Source: JBMTVT01 sp049451635 (lineage in GTDB: Bacteria > Bacteroidota > Bacteroidia > Flavobacteriales > Flavobacteriaceae). From it: a stretch of DNA of 49,160 bases. Under the pieces are notes generated by a model. The model searched no databases, was not told the DNA's origin, and worked only from the letters and a program-made list of their open reading frames with translations. The translations under genes were made by a program, and so were the position numbers. Positions 16,643-25,209 of the stretch are shown here, piece after piece (positions within the stretch are counted from its first letter, which is position 1; each line of letters starts with the position of its first letter). Location: positions 1 through 49,160 of the forward strand of contig JBMTVT010000006.1 of assembly GCA_049451635.1 (NCBI GenBank). The letters are read 5' to 3'.

Positions 16643-17991
16643 TGGCTAAAGTTTCATCTCAAGACTTAGGAACGCAACCCATAAGTAAATTGCTTATTAA
16701 ACAAGCTGTTCCAGCCTCAATCGGTATTTTGGTGATGTCGCTAAATATTTTAGTTGATACCATTTTTGTAGGTAATTGGATTGGTTCCACAGCTATTGCA
16801 GCCATTAATGTGGTGTTGCCAGTATCGTTTTTTATAGCAGCCTTGGGGATGAGTATAGGTATTGGTGGTTCGTCAATTATTTCAAGAGCTTTAGGTGCCG
16901 ATAATAAAGATAAAGCCTTAAAAACCTTTGGAAACCAACTTACGCTTACCCTTTTGGTAACCGTAACTTTTGTGATTTTTGGGCTTTGGCTTGTAGATGG
17001 TATTATTCCAGCATTTGGTGGTAAAGGCGCTATTTTTGAACCCGCTAAAATTTACTATAAAATTGTGTTATATGGAGTGCCTTTTTTAGCGCTTTGTATG
17101 ATGGGAAATACAGTAATTAGAGCAGAAGGGAAGCCTAAATTTGCTATGTATGCGATGATGATTCCATCAATTGGGAATTTAATTTTAGATTATGTTTTTA
17201 TTAATCTCCTAGACCTAGGAATGGAAGGTGCCGCTTGGGCAACAACGGGGTCTTATCTTTTGTGTTTTGCATTTATTTTATGGTTTTTCCTTTCAAAAAA
17301 TTCTGAATTAAAAATAGACATATCCCATTTTGGTTTAAACAAACCCATTATTTCAGAAATTAGTTCTTTAGGTTTTGTAACCCTTGCAAGACAAGCGGTA
17401 GTGAGTGTAACTTATCTTTTTATGAATAATATTTTATTCAATTTAGGAGGCGAAACCTCCGTAACGGCGTATGCTATTGTTGGTAGAATGCTCATGTTTG
17501 CACTATTTCCAGTTTATGGAATTACTCAAGGGTTCTTACCCATTGCTGGATTTAATTATGGCGCAAAAAAGCATTTACGCGTTAAGGAAACCATTTTTAC
17601 AGCTATTAAATTTGCCGCAGGTTTAGCAACAGTAGTTTTCATTTTACTTATGGTATTCCCAGAAGCCATTACAAAATTATTTACCACAAATGCTGATGTA
17701 ATAAAAGAAACGCCAACAGATATGCGTTGGGTTTTTGCTGCAACACCCATTATAGCTATTCAGCTTATTGGAGCGGCTTATTTTCAAGCTATTGGTAAAG
17801 CTGTCCCAGCACTTTTATTAACATTAACCCGTCAAGGTTTTATTTTTATACCATTAATATTGATACTTCCGAAGTTTTTTAATGAATTGGGAGTGTGGAT
17901 ATCGTTTCCTATTTCAGATGTTTTGGCAACTATCATAACAGCCTATTTTTTAAATAAGGAACTAAAACGTAATTTGGTTGTTACAAGTTAA
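16642..17991 (+). CDS. MATE-family efflux transporter
   Basis: 449 residues, about 12 hydrophobic segments, two MATE repeats. The first half begins ISKLLIKQAVPASIGILVMS with NILVDTIFVGNWIGSTAIAA; the second half shows LGFVTLARQAVVSVTYLFMN and GITQGFLPIAGFNYGAKKHL. Predicted Na+- or H+-coupled exporter in the inner membrane. Substrate unknown; its position between hemH and hemJ allows the idea that it exports porphyrin or heme intermediates, but nothing in the sequence proves this. Start overlaps the hemH stop, and hemJ begins 2 bp after its stop. Confidence 0.92.
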   Translation: MAKVSSQDLGTQPISKLLIKQAVPASIGILVMSLNILVDTIFVGNWIGSTAIAAINVVLPVSFFIAALGMSIGIGGSSIISRALGADNKDKALKTFGNQLTLTLLVTVTFVIFGLWLVDGIIPAFGGKGAIFEPAKIYYKIVLYGVPFLALCMMGNTVIRAEGKPKFAMYAMMIPSIGNLILDYVFINLLDLGMEGAAWATTGSYLLCFAFILWFFLSKNSELKIDISHFGLNKPIISEISSLGFVTLARQAVVSVTYLFMNNILFNLGGETSVTAYAIVGRMLMFALFPVYGITQGFLPIAGFNYGAKKHLRVKETIFTAIKFAAGLATVVFILLMVFPEAITKLFTTNADVIKETPTDMRWVFAATPIIAIQLIGAAYFQAIGKAVPALLLTLTRQGFIFIPLILILPKFFNELGVWISFPISDVLATIITAYFLNKELKRNLVVTS

Positions 17992-17993
17992 GT

Positions 17994-18542
17994 ATGGAAT
18001 ATTATGATTATATAAAGTCTTTTCATCTTATTTTTGTGGTCACTTGGTTTGCAGGGCTGTTCTATATTCCAAGGCTTTTTGTGTATCAAATTGAAGCATT
18101 TCACAAACCACCACCAGAAAAAGAAATTTTAGGCAAACAACTTAAACTTATGGCTAAGCGGTTATGGTATATTATTACATGGCCTTCGGCTATTTTGGCA
18201 ACGGTTTTCGCTATTTGGTTAATTATTTTACAGCCTTATTGGTTGCAACAAACATGGATGCATGTAAAATTGGCTTTTGTGGTTTTACTCATTATTTATC
18301 ATCTAAAAACGCATCAATACTACAAGCAACTACAAAATGATGTAGTTAAAAAAACCTCTAGTTTTATGCGTTTTTGGAACGAAGGCGCTACGTTCATTCT
18401 TTTTGCCGTAGTATTTTTGGTTATTTTAAAAAGTGCCATCAATTGGGTTTGGGGCATTATTGGTATTATAATTTTAGGCGTGCTCATTATGTTGGGCTTC
18501 AAAATTTATAAAAACATTAGGGATAAAAACCCTGAAGCTTAA
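17994..18542 (+). CDS. hemJ: Protoporphyrinogen oxidase, HemJ type (CopD-like annotation)
   Basis: 182 residues with four hydrophobic helices. The N-terminal motif KSFHLIFVVTWFAGLFYIPR with the conserved histidine, and the third-helix region WMHVKLAFVVLLIIYHLKTH with conserved Lys and His residues, match HemJ (formerly UPF0093), the membrane protoporphyrinogen IX oxidase. Such proteins are often called CopD family. Position as last gene of the hemH operon strongly supports the heme function. It supplies the only protoporphyrinogen oxidase candidate in the window, as no HemG or HemY is present. Confidence 0.9.
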   Translation: MEYYDYIKSFHLIFVVTWFAGLFYIPRLFVYQIEAFHKPPPEKEILGKQLKLMAKRLWYIITWPSAILATVFAIWLIILQPYWLQQTWMHVKLAFVVLLIIYHLKTHQYYKQLQNDVVKKTSSFMRFWNEGATFILFAVVFLVILKSAINWVWGIIGIIILGVLIMLGFKIYKNIRDKNPEA

Positions 18543-18600
18543 ATTATATCTTACCTCTATTGATTTTCTGATTTTTAATCAGGATAGTATCAAGAATTTG

Positions 18601-18683
18601 GATGTTACCCTCTCAGGCCAGGCTATGCATTTCAATCTTTTTTCGGATATCAAAAAAAGGATTTCCATTACTATCCTTAACAC
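18601..18683. repeat. REP-like element, degenerate copy
   Basis: Aligns with 34194-34278. Shared blocks are TTTCAATCTTTT (18630-18641), AAAAGGATTT, CACTAC/CATTAC before ATCC, and the end TAAC(G/A)C. The first hairpin of the other copy is poorly kept here. An open frame of 60 codons starting with TTG runs through it, and I regard that as chance. Confidence 0.55.
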
Positions 18684-18776
18684 AATTCATCAATTTTATA
18701 AAATAGGCTTGTTTTTAAAACCAGCCTTAATTTTTTTGGTTCAATTATTGCTATATTTAGTCCATTGTAAAACTAG

Positions 18777-20240
18777 ATGAAATTAAGAAACCTGTCTTTA
18801 CGCACAAGAATTTTTATAGCTATGATACTTTTGGTATTATTAGCTTCAGTACTTATTTCGGCAGTTGCCATTTATCAATATAAAGAACAAAGTGAAGATT
18901 ACCACACTGGACGTTTAGACAGAAAAGAAGAAAACATTAGAACACATATTTATAATGTTTTAAACGGAAGGCAAAATACATGGGAAGTTAAAACAGAGAA
19001 CATTCAGCTAATTTTCAAGGAAGAAATATACAATATTGCCCACATACACAAGCTTCAAATAAACCTTTACGATTTAGAGGGTTCTTTGTTAATTTCCTCA
19101 AAACCTAATTTAAAACCAGATGTTGCATCTAGATGTATCGATGCTGAAATATTAAACGCCATGTCTTTTTCAATAGACCATAGGTTTGTTGATAAAAATG
19201 AAGAAAATGGCGAAATTTTTCTATCGTCCTATACCTATATAACAGACCAAAAATCTAAACCCCTGGCTATATTAAACCTACCATATTTAGAGAATGATGA
19301 TTTTCTCTCCAAAGAGCTTAACGAGTTTTTAGAGCGATTAAGGTACGCTTTTATGTTAGTGTTGCTCATGGCTATTGTTATTGCATTTTTGCTATCAAAA
19401 TACATTACAAAGTCACTAAAAGCAATTAGCGATAAAATTAATACCACTAGGCTTGAAAAGCGCAATGAAAAAATTGAGATCAATGATACCAGTGAAGAGA
19501 TTTCTACCTTGGTAAACTCTTATAATAGCATGATTGACGAATTAGAAGAAAGTGCTATACAACTTGCCAAAAGTGAGCGAGAACAAGCTTGGAGGGAAAT
19601 GGCAAAACAGGTGGCACATGAAATTAAAAATCCCTTAACGCCTATGCGTTTAACGGTTCAAAACTTTCAACGTAAATTCGACCCCAATGATGATAACATA
19701 TACTCTAAGGTTGACGAGTACAGTAAAACGCTTGTTCAGCAAATAGACACCATGAGTTCTATTGCCTCGGCATTTTCAAACTTTGCAAAAATGCCGGCAC
19801 AACAAAACGAAACGCTAAATGTTGTAAAAATTGTGAAGTTGGCTTTAGATATTTTTAATGAGGGATACATAGATTTCACAGCCGAAAAAGAAGAAATTAT
19901 AGCAAAATTTGACCGAACCCAATTAATACGTGTAGTAACGAACTTAGTTAAAAATGGCATACAAGCTATACCTGCCAACAAAACTCCAAAAATCAACGTT
20001 AACGTTGAAACTACCGATAAAAATGTTGTGTTAACAGTTACCGATAATGGGTCTGGAATTTCAGAAGAGAATACAGATAAAGTATTTGACCCTAAGTTTA
20101 CCACCAAAACCAGTGGCATGGGACTTGGGTTGGCGATGGTAAAAAATATTGTTGAGACGTATAAAGGGAGCATTACATTTATTTCAAAGAAAGGGGTTGG
20201 AACTACTTTTAAAGTGGTTTTTCCAAAGGCATTAAGTTAA
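18777..20240 (+). CDS. Membrane sensor histidine kinase (NtrY-like)
   Basis: 487 residues: transmembrane segment at about 12-33, a 155-residue periplasmic sensor region, a second membrane segment at about 191-212, a HAMP-like linker, phosphoacceptor domain with His281 in AHEIKNPLTPMRLT, then the ATPase domain with N box LVKNGIQAIPANKTPK, DNGSGISEENTDKVFDP and GMGLGLAMVKNIVETYKGS. The LTPMRLT H-box is of the NtrY/BaeS style. There is no response regulator nearby, so it is an orphan here. The cognate signal is unknown. A weak promoter-like TATATTTA lies at 18752-18759. Confidence 0.93.
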   Translation: MKLRNLSLRTRIFIAMILLVLLASVLISAVAIYQYKEQSEDYHTGRLDRKEENIRTHIYNVLNGRQNTWEVKTENIQLIFKEEIYNIAHIHKLQINLYDLEGSLLISSKPNLKPDVASRCIDAEILNAMSFSIDHRFVDKNEENGEIFLSSYTYITDQKSKPLAILNLPYLENDDFLSKELNEFLERLRYAFMLVLLMAIVIAFLLSKYITKSLKAISDKINTTRLEKRNEKIEINDTSEEISTLVNSYNSMIDELEESAIQLAKSEREQAWREMAKQVAHEIKNPLTPMRLTVQNFQRKFDPNDDNIYSKVDEYSKTLVQQIDTMSSIASAFSNFAKMPAQQNETLNVVKIVKLALDIFNEGYIDFTAEKEEIIAKFDRTQLIRVVTNLVKNGIQAIPANKTPKINVNVETTDKNVVLTVTDNGSGISEENTDKVFDPKFTTKTSGMGLGLAMVKNIVETYKGSITFISKKGVGTTFKVVFPKALS

Positions 20241-20309
20241 TTTTCAATTTAGTACTCCCAGTTTTTTTATAAATTTAAGGTATAATAAAACGCTTAAACC
20301 ACCATTGAT

Positions 20310-20999
20310 ATGAAAATTGACAGACGAACATTCAACTCAAAAATAGCAGGTGGATTAGTGGGTGCAACTTTAATTCCAAATGCGGTTTTAGCATCTAATT
20401 TTAATCAAAAGGGGCACAACAAGTTAGGGGTTGCCCTTGTTGGTTTAGGGAGTTATAGCACGTGGCAACTGGCACCAGCACTACTAAAAACGAAACATTG
20501 TTATTTGGCAGGAATTGTTACTGGTACACGATCAAAAGCAAAGCAATGGATGGGAACCTACAACATCCCAAAAGAAAACGTTTATAACTACGAGGATTTT
20601 GATCAGATTGCCAATAACAATGCTATTGATATTGTTTATGTGGTTTTGCCAAATAGTATACACGCCGATTTTTGTATTCGAGCTGCAAAAGCAGGAAAAC
20701 ATGTAATATGTGAAAAACCAATGGCAGTTAGCGGGTATAAGCCATGGCTCGTTGCAGAATGCGATACTATTATTGAAGCTTGTAAAAAGCTGAAGTTAAG
20801 TTAAGTGTAGGACAATATCAACAGACTTTACAAATGGACGATTTTGCAAAACATATTTTAACAGGAAGTACCAACTATGCTCCGGGAGATATGGGCAAAC
20901 GTGATATGATGATTATTGAAGCCATATATAAATCTATAAAAAAAGGAGGAAAAACCACCCCCTTTAAACTTAGAAGATATGGGAATTGTTAGAAGTTAA
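20310..20999 (+). pseudogene. Decayed Gfo/Idh/MocA-family oxidoreductase
   Basis: The first 165 residues are intact: a Tat-type signal (MKIDRRTFNSKIAGGLVGAT), the NAD-binding start LGVALVGLGSYSTWQLAPAL, and the EKP motif in GKHVICEKPMAVSGYKPW. Near 20787 one base is lost and the frame stops at 20802-20804. After SVG the sequence jumps to the C-terminal tail QQTLQMDDFAKHILTGSTNY, so roughly 150 residues of the substrate domain are deleted. A further extra C in the CCCCC run near 20960 shifts the final codons, whose original stop is 20997-20999. Normal members are 370-390 residues, so the product cannot be functional. Confidence 0.85.
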
Positions 21000-21041
21000 T
21001 TTTGTAACCGCTTAGTTTTATAACTTTTAAAAACCTTAATA

Positions 21042-21824
21042 ATGAGATATAATAACATCCTTTCAGAAGCAAAAAACGGCATTACAATCATAACTATCAA
21101 TAGGCCAAATAAGCTTAATGCGCTTAACAAGGAAACCATTGAAGAGTTGCATGATGCTTTTGATGACGCTGATGATGACGAAAACACCAAGGTTATTATT
21201 GTAACAGGAAGTGGTGAAAAAGCTTTTGTGGCGGGGGCAGATATTAGTGAATTCGCTAATTTTTCTGTTAAAGAAGGTGCGAAATTGGCCGCTAAGGGTC
21301 AAGAAATATTATTCGATTTTGTTGAAAATTTATCTACCCCAGTTATTGCTGCTGTTAACGGGTTTGCCTTAGGTGGTGGATTGGAACTGGCTATGGCATG
21401 CCATTTTAGAGTGGCGAGCGATAATGCAAAACTTGGCTTGCCAGAGGTGTCTTTAGGAGTTATACCAGGTTATGGTGGTACGCAACGTTTACCGCAATTG
21501 GTTGGTAAGGGTCGCGCCATGGAAATGATTATGACTGCTGGTATGATTGACGCCAATAAAGCCTTAAGTTATGGGCTAGTAAACCATGTAACCAATCCAG
21601 ATGAACTACTGCCTTTGTGTCAAAAGATAGCACAAAGAATTTCTAATAACTCTACTTTAGCAATTGGTGCAGCCATTAGGGCAATAAACGCAAATTTTGA
21701 AGATGGTGTTAACGGATTTGACATTGAAATAGAAGAATTTGGAGATTGTTTTGGTACTGAAGATTTTAAAGAAGGTACTAGCGCTTTTTTAGAAAAACGA
21801 AAAGCTAATTTTCCTGGGAGATAG
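21042..21824 (+). CDS. Enoyl-CoA hydratase/isomerase (crotonase)
   Basis: 260 residues, single crotonase domain. The oxyanion-hole segments are GEKAFVAGADISEFANF and NGFALGGGLELAMACHFRVA. The second catalytic region LGLPEVSLGVIPGYGGTQRL carries the Glu typical of hydratases. Likely hydrates 2-enoyl-CoA in fatty-acid or amino-acid breakdown. No other beta-oxidation gene is adjacent; it stands between two decayed genes and remains intact, which suggests selection on it. ATG at 21042, no Shine-Dalgarno. Confidence 0.92.
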   Translation: MRYNNILSEAKNGITIITINRPNKLNALNKETIEELHDAFDDADDDENTKVIIVTGSGEKAFVAGADISEFANFSVKEGAKLAAKGQEILFDFVENLSTPVIAAVNGFALGGGLELAMACHFRVASDNAKLGLPEVSLGVIPGYGGTQRLPQLVGKGRAMEMIMTAGMIDANKALSYGLVNHVTNPDELLPLCQKIAQRISNNSTLAIGAAIRAINANFEDGVNGFDIEIEEFGDCFGTEDFKEGTSAFLEKRKANFPGR

Positions 21825-21856
21825 TTTTTTAATTCAGCTATTAACAATACCAATTA

Positions 21857-22646
21857 ATGAAAATTTTTACAAAGTAAAGGTAGGTTAAACCCGGTTTACC
21901 TTAACGTGCTAAAGAAGGTGAACAAGCCAATAAAAACAAAACACTTTACCTTCCAGTTTTTCCCAAAACCATTGTTAATAAAGTAGAAAGCCCCGATATA
22001 GGTATGATGTATTCCATGAATCCTTACCAAGGTTGCGAACATGGCTGTTATTTATTGTTATGCCAAAAACTCACATGAGTATTGGGGCTATAGTGCGGGG
22101 GTGGATTTTGAAGGCACTAACAGATGATGGTTTAATAAGTGTAAATATCTCTATAACATCATTGTCAGAAGATACTCGTCGTATTTTAGAACCCCGAACG
22201 GCAACCATTAAAAAGCGTTTGGAAACCGTTAAAATTCTTAGTGAAAACAACATTCCTATAATTATCATGATAGCCCCATTATTCCTTCCATCAATAGCCA
22301 TGAAATTTTACCGTTAGCCAAAGCCGCTTCCGACCATGGAGCATTATCCATAGCACATAACATTGTAAGATTGAACGGCGCTATTGGTGAAATTTTTATG
22401 GATTGTATAAAAAAGACTATACCTGATAGAGCAAATAAAGTTTTACATCAAATTGAAAGCTGTCATGATGGTACTTTAAACGATTCGCGTTTTAAAACAC
22501 GTATGCGAGGTAAAGGTAAAATTGCAGAACAAATTAATAATCTTATAAAATTGGCTAGACATAAGTATTTTAAAGACAAAGTAATGCCCAAATTAAATTG
22601 TAGTATACACGAACAATTTAAAGATGGTCAACTAAAACTATTTTAA
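21857..22646 (+). pseudogene. Decayed PA0069-family radical SAM protein
   Basis: Pieces in several frames spell the PA0069-like radical SAM family. They include LPVFPKTIVNKVESPDIGMM with MNPYQGCEHGC, then YCYAKNSHEYWGYSAGVDFE, DDGLISVNISITSL, RTATIKKRLETVKILSENNI, PSINSHEILPLAKAASDHGA, and a long C-terminal stretch ending FKDGQLKLF at 22646. One inserted base after CEHGC breaks the CxxxCxxC cluster motif. About 80 residues are missing after GVDFE, another frameshift lies near 22285, and the N-terminus contains stops. All five preserved blocks are close to what I recall of flavobacterial homologues, so decay seems recent. Confidence 0.85.
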
Positions 22647-22650
22647 ATAA

Positions 22651-22678
22651 AAAAAAAGGGTTTTTAAAACCCTCTTTT
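22651..22678. terminator. Terminator between the radical SAM remnant and the secreted protein gene
   Basis: GGGTTT (22658-22663) and AAACCC (22667-22672) form a short stem flanked by an A-run and CTTTT. It lies in the convergent intergenic gap and could act in both directions. Confidence 0.5.
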
Positions 22679-22701
22679 ATAAAAAATTAATGAGTTATTT
22701 A

Positions 22702-23301
22702 CTAAATATTTTTTGTAAATATTCTCCCTTCAGTTTTAAAAACAAACTTGTATTTTCCTTTTCCTAAACCTTTTAGTTTATAAGCTTTTTGGATGTTTTT
22801 AGTATTCTCAATTTTTTCAGAATACATAAGCTCACTGCCAGCAGAAGTTGAGAAGTAAATGTCTACTTTTAGGGGCTCTTCATTTAAAGCTAGCTTAGTT
22901 AAGTAAACAATACCATTCTTTAATGTAGAGTAAGGCTTGTAAGTTACTTTTCCATTTTCTTTGTTGAAAACAACATTACTTGCTGTTACGGTAAAAGGAA
23001 TCGTATTAACTTCTAAATCTTTGTCTAGTTCGAAAATATATTCACCATCTGGAAGGGATGTTAAATCAAATCCTTTAATATATACTCCAGCTTTCTCTAT
23101 AAGTTCTTTATATAGAATAATACCATTATCATCTATAATAGATAATAAGTTTCCTTGCTTTACATTGTTTAAAGTAAGTAGTGTTCTTTTAGCATCTTTT
23201 TTAATTGTGCAAAAAGAAGGCTCATTTGCGAAACTTAACAAGGTAGTAAACATGGTTCCCATTAAGATTCCTTTTTTTAAATGTTTAATTACTGTTTTCA
23301 T
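22702..23301 (-). CDS. Secreted protein of unknown function
   Basis: 199 residues. N-terminal signal MKTVIKHLKKGILMGTMFTT followed by LLSFANEP indicates export. The remainder is rich in beta-strand-like segments resembling Ig/sorting-domain folds, e.g. LLSIIDDNGIILYKELI, GEYIFELDKDLEVNTIPF and GLGKGKYKFVFKTEGR, which look like two related beta-sandwich repeats. I know similar flavobacterial proteins only as hypothetical. ATG at 23301; a TATCTTTG box at 23330-23337 gives a leader of about 22 nt. The gene is transcribed alone and ends at the hairpin near 22660. Confidence 0.7.
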   Translation of the reverse strand: MKTVIKHLKKGILMGTMFTTLLSFANEPSFCTIKKDAKRTLLTLNNVKQGNLLSIIDDNGIILYKELIEKAGVYIKGFDLTSLPDGEYIFELDKDLEVNTIPFTVTASNVVFNKENGKVTYKPYSTLKNGIVYLTKLALNEEPLKVDIYFSTSAGSELMYSEKIENTKNIQKAYKLKGLGKGKYKFVFKTEGRIFTKNI

Positions 23302-23329
23302 GATTTGGATTTTTTAACGTTCAACACCA

Positions 23330-23337
23330 CAAAGATA
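23330..23337 (-). promoter_or_regulatory. -7 promoter element of the secreted protein gene
   Basis: The minus strand reads TATCTTTG, matching TAnnTTTG, upstream of the ATG at 23301. Confidence 0.55.
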
Positions 23338-23498
23338 CCATAGCATAGCAGCTTTTAAAACATTGATATTGATGAATTTATATACTATTTTACCAATAAT
23401 TTTAAAGCCAATTAAAATAGAATAGGAAGAGGTTAATTGAGTGCAGTTTTACAAAAGCTCATAAAAAAGAAATAAAATATAAAGTTGAAAATAGTGCA

Positions 23499-23712
23499 AA
23501 AAAAAGTGAGCCACCACAGCTCACTTTTACCAACTAAACTAAATAAGACATTAAACTAATTATTAATGAATTTTTTCACTCTGCTAAAGCTGAGAGTATA
23601 TTTTCTTTTCAAATGTTAAGCCTAATAAATCTAAAAACACCACTACCCGATCATGTTTTTGATTTGTTTTAATTAGGCTACATATTGAAACTAATATTTA
23701 ATAATATTTAAC
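23499..23712 (-). ncRNA. Candidate structured non-coding RNA
   Basis: This 590-bp gap (23302-23891) has no plausible ORF but has the layout of a transcription unit on the minus strand. A TATTTTTG box lies at 23717-23724. A nested fold follows, with GCCTAAT pairing to ATTAGGC around an inner stem AAAACA/TGTTTT, then a small hairpin with ACTCT/AGAGT arms. It ends in a perfect 10-bp terminator stem (AAAAGTGAGC at 23502-23511, GCTCACTTTT at 23519-23528) and a T-run. The length is about 210 nt. I could not assign it to a known family; 6S-like or a flavobacterial orphan RNA are possibilities. Confidence 0.4.
23502..23528. terminator. Strong bidirectional hairpin terminator
   Basis: Ten-base perfect arms AAAAGTGAGC and GCTCACTTTT with loop CACCACA. 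On the minus strand it is followed by more T residues, which makes it the natural end of the candidate RNA. No coding gene ends next to it on either strand. Confidence 0.75.
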
Positions 23713-23865
23713 ACCGCAAAAATACGTGAGAGATGCAGTTTATAAAACATCAATTTTGACTACTTTCTATGCTATTTTAACCGTTAAATTTATGTTAACA
23801 GCGTGTTAAGGCAAAACAACACTTAATTAGGGAAAAAATATATATATTCTATACGTTGTATGTAT

Positions 23866-23873
23866 TAAATTTG
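23866..23873 (+). promoter_or_regulatory. -7 promoter element of the second AraC gene
   Basis: TAAATTTG matches TAnnTTTG, 18 bp before the ATG at 23892. Confidence 0.5.
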
Positions 23874-23891
23874 TACTCAAATTGCTAACCC

Positions 23892-24764
23892 ATGATGACA
23901 AAGAAACCTACATTAGAAAAAATAAGTCCTAGTTTTGGTAGCTCTTTACTGGTAAAGAAGCATACTGAAAAGGCAGATAAAAATAATGCCTTTTGGCATT
24001 TTCACCCAGAATTAGAGTTGGTTTACGTAAATAAAGGACAAGGTAAAACACACATTGGTAACCATTTGTCTTACTTCAATAACAGCCAGCTAATATTAAT
24101 TGGAGCCAATTTGCCTCACAATGGTTTCGCCGATAGGCTGACAGCCAACGGAACGGAAACGACCGTACAATTTAAATCTGATTTTTTAGGAAATGATTTT
24201 ATAGCTATTCCAGAGATGTCAAATGTTATGGCGCTTTTTGGTAGAGCAAAGAAAGGTATTAGGTTTGGAATTGAAACCAAAAGAAAAATAGGGCCCAAAA
24301 TTGAAAAACTTCTTGAAAGAGATGGTTTAAAGCGTGTTTTAAAATTTCTAGAGATATTAGATTATTTGGCAATTACAGATGATTATACCGTTTTAAATGC
24401 TGATGGAATAGCTCTTGAAACCAATCCTCAAGACAGTGATAAAATCAACACAATCTATAAATATGTTAACGCTAACTTTCAAAAACATATTACCTTAGAT
24501 GAAATTGCCGATAAAGTAAGTATGACGGTACCTGCCTTTTGCAGATACTTTAAAAAAACCACAGGTAAAACATTTACCCAATTAGTTAACGAATATAGGG
24601 TGGTGCATGCTACAAAGCTCTTAAATGAAAGCCGAAAAAGCATTGCTGATATTTGTTTTGAATGTGGGTTTAATAACTTTTCACATTTTTACAAGCAGTT
24701 CAATGAAATAACTGGGAAAAGCGCATCGAACTATAGAAAAGAAATAAAACATATTATTCAATAG
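23892..24764 (+). CDS. AraC-family regulator with N-terminal cupin domain
   Basis: 290 residues. The N-terminal half is a cupin sensor of the type seen in sugar- or stress-responsive AraC proteins: WHFHPELELVYVNKGQGKTH and LILIGANLPHNGFADRL carry the histidines expected of the beta-barrel. The C-terminal domain has the two helix-turn-helix motifs, ITLDEIADKVSMTVPAFCRY and SIADICFECGFNNFSHFYKQ, ending GKSASNYRKE. ATG at 23892 or 23895; both are in frame. It is followed 7 bp later by a small ORF and then a terminator, so the two form a bicistron. Target genes are unknown. Confidence 0.92.
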   Translation: MMTKKPTLEKISPSFGSSLLVKKHTEKADKNNAFWHFHPELELVYVNKGQGKTHIGNHLSYFNNSQLILIGANLPHNGFADRLTANGTETTVQFKSDFLGNDFIAIPEMSNVMALFGRAKKGIRFGIETKRKIGPKIEKLLERDGLKRVLKFLEILDYLAITDDYTVLNADGIALETNPQDSDKINTIYKYVNANFQKHITLDEIADKVSMTVPAFCRYFKKTTGKTFTQLVNEYRVVHATKLLNESRKSIADICFECGFNNFSHFYKQFNEITGKSASNYRKEIKHIIQ

Positions 24765-24771
24765 AACAAGT

Positions 24772-24948
24772 ATGGAAGAAAGTAAAATTGACAAAACTAT
24801 TGCTTACTATAATATTAAAGTTGATGGGATAGTCAATTTTATAAATTCAAATACCACCCTAAGTATGGAGCAAATAATACAAAGCGGGGAAGAGTTAACG
24901 GTATTAGAATATAAACTAACTGCTCTTGAAGTTGCAAAAGAAAATTAA
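24772..24948 (+). CDS. Small 58-residue protein downstream of AraC
   Basis: ATG at 24772, TAA at 24946-24948. Begins MEESKIDKTIAYYNIKVDGI and ends LTVLEYKLTALEVAKEN. Soluble, acidic, probably helical at the C-terminus, no recognised domain. It lies 7 bp after the AraC stop and 2 bp before a strong hairpin terminator, so it is transcribed with the regulator. No function can be assigned. Confidence 0.55.
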   Translation: MEESKIDKTIAYYNIKVDGIVNFINSNTTLSMEQIIQSGEELTVLEYKLTALEVAKEN

Positions 24949-24950
24949 AA

Positions 24951-24985
24951 AATAACCCTTAGCTTAAATTAAGATAAGGGTTATT
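24951..24985 (+). terminator. Hairpin terminator of the AraC bicistron
   Basis: AATAACCCTTA (24951-24961) pairs perfectly with TAAGGGTTATT (24975-24985). An inner CTTAA/TTAAG stem extends the hairpin. It could also serve the convergent small gene on the minus strand. Confidence 0.75.
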
Positions 24986-25009
24986 AATTTTAAGTACTTA
25001 TAGATTACT

Positions 25010-25126
25010 TTATTTTAAAAAAATCAATAAAATACCAGTTATAATTGGCAATATCAACAACAAGAATAATACATATAGTGTAAAACCCAATGTTGTTGTT
25101 TGATTGTTTTTAACATCATTTTTCAT
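25010..25126 (-). CDS. 38-residue single-span membrane protein
   Basis: ATG at 25126, stop at 25010-25012. The product begins MKNDVKNNQTTTLGFTLYVL and continues FLLLILPIITGILLIFLK: a polar N-terminus and one hydrophobic span of about 22 residues. No Shine-Dalgarno, as is normal here. It lies between the AraC terminator and the HD hydrolase gene. Tiny membrane proteins of this kind may be regulatory subunits; no family was recognised, and chance coding cannot be excluded. Confidence 0.45.
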   Translation of the reverse strand: MKNDVKNNQTTTLGFTLYVLFLLLILPIITGILLIFLK

Positions 25127-25209
25127 GGTTAAACAATTTTAACATTTGTTACAACAAAATAAAGGGAATATTCAATTAGCAAAAACAACTATTTTGTCCA
25201 ATATATGTG

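Noticed and set aside
18598..18780. 60-codon ORF with TTG start between hemJ and the kinase
   Set aside because: It runs through the REP-like element and has no domain or suitable start.
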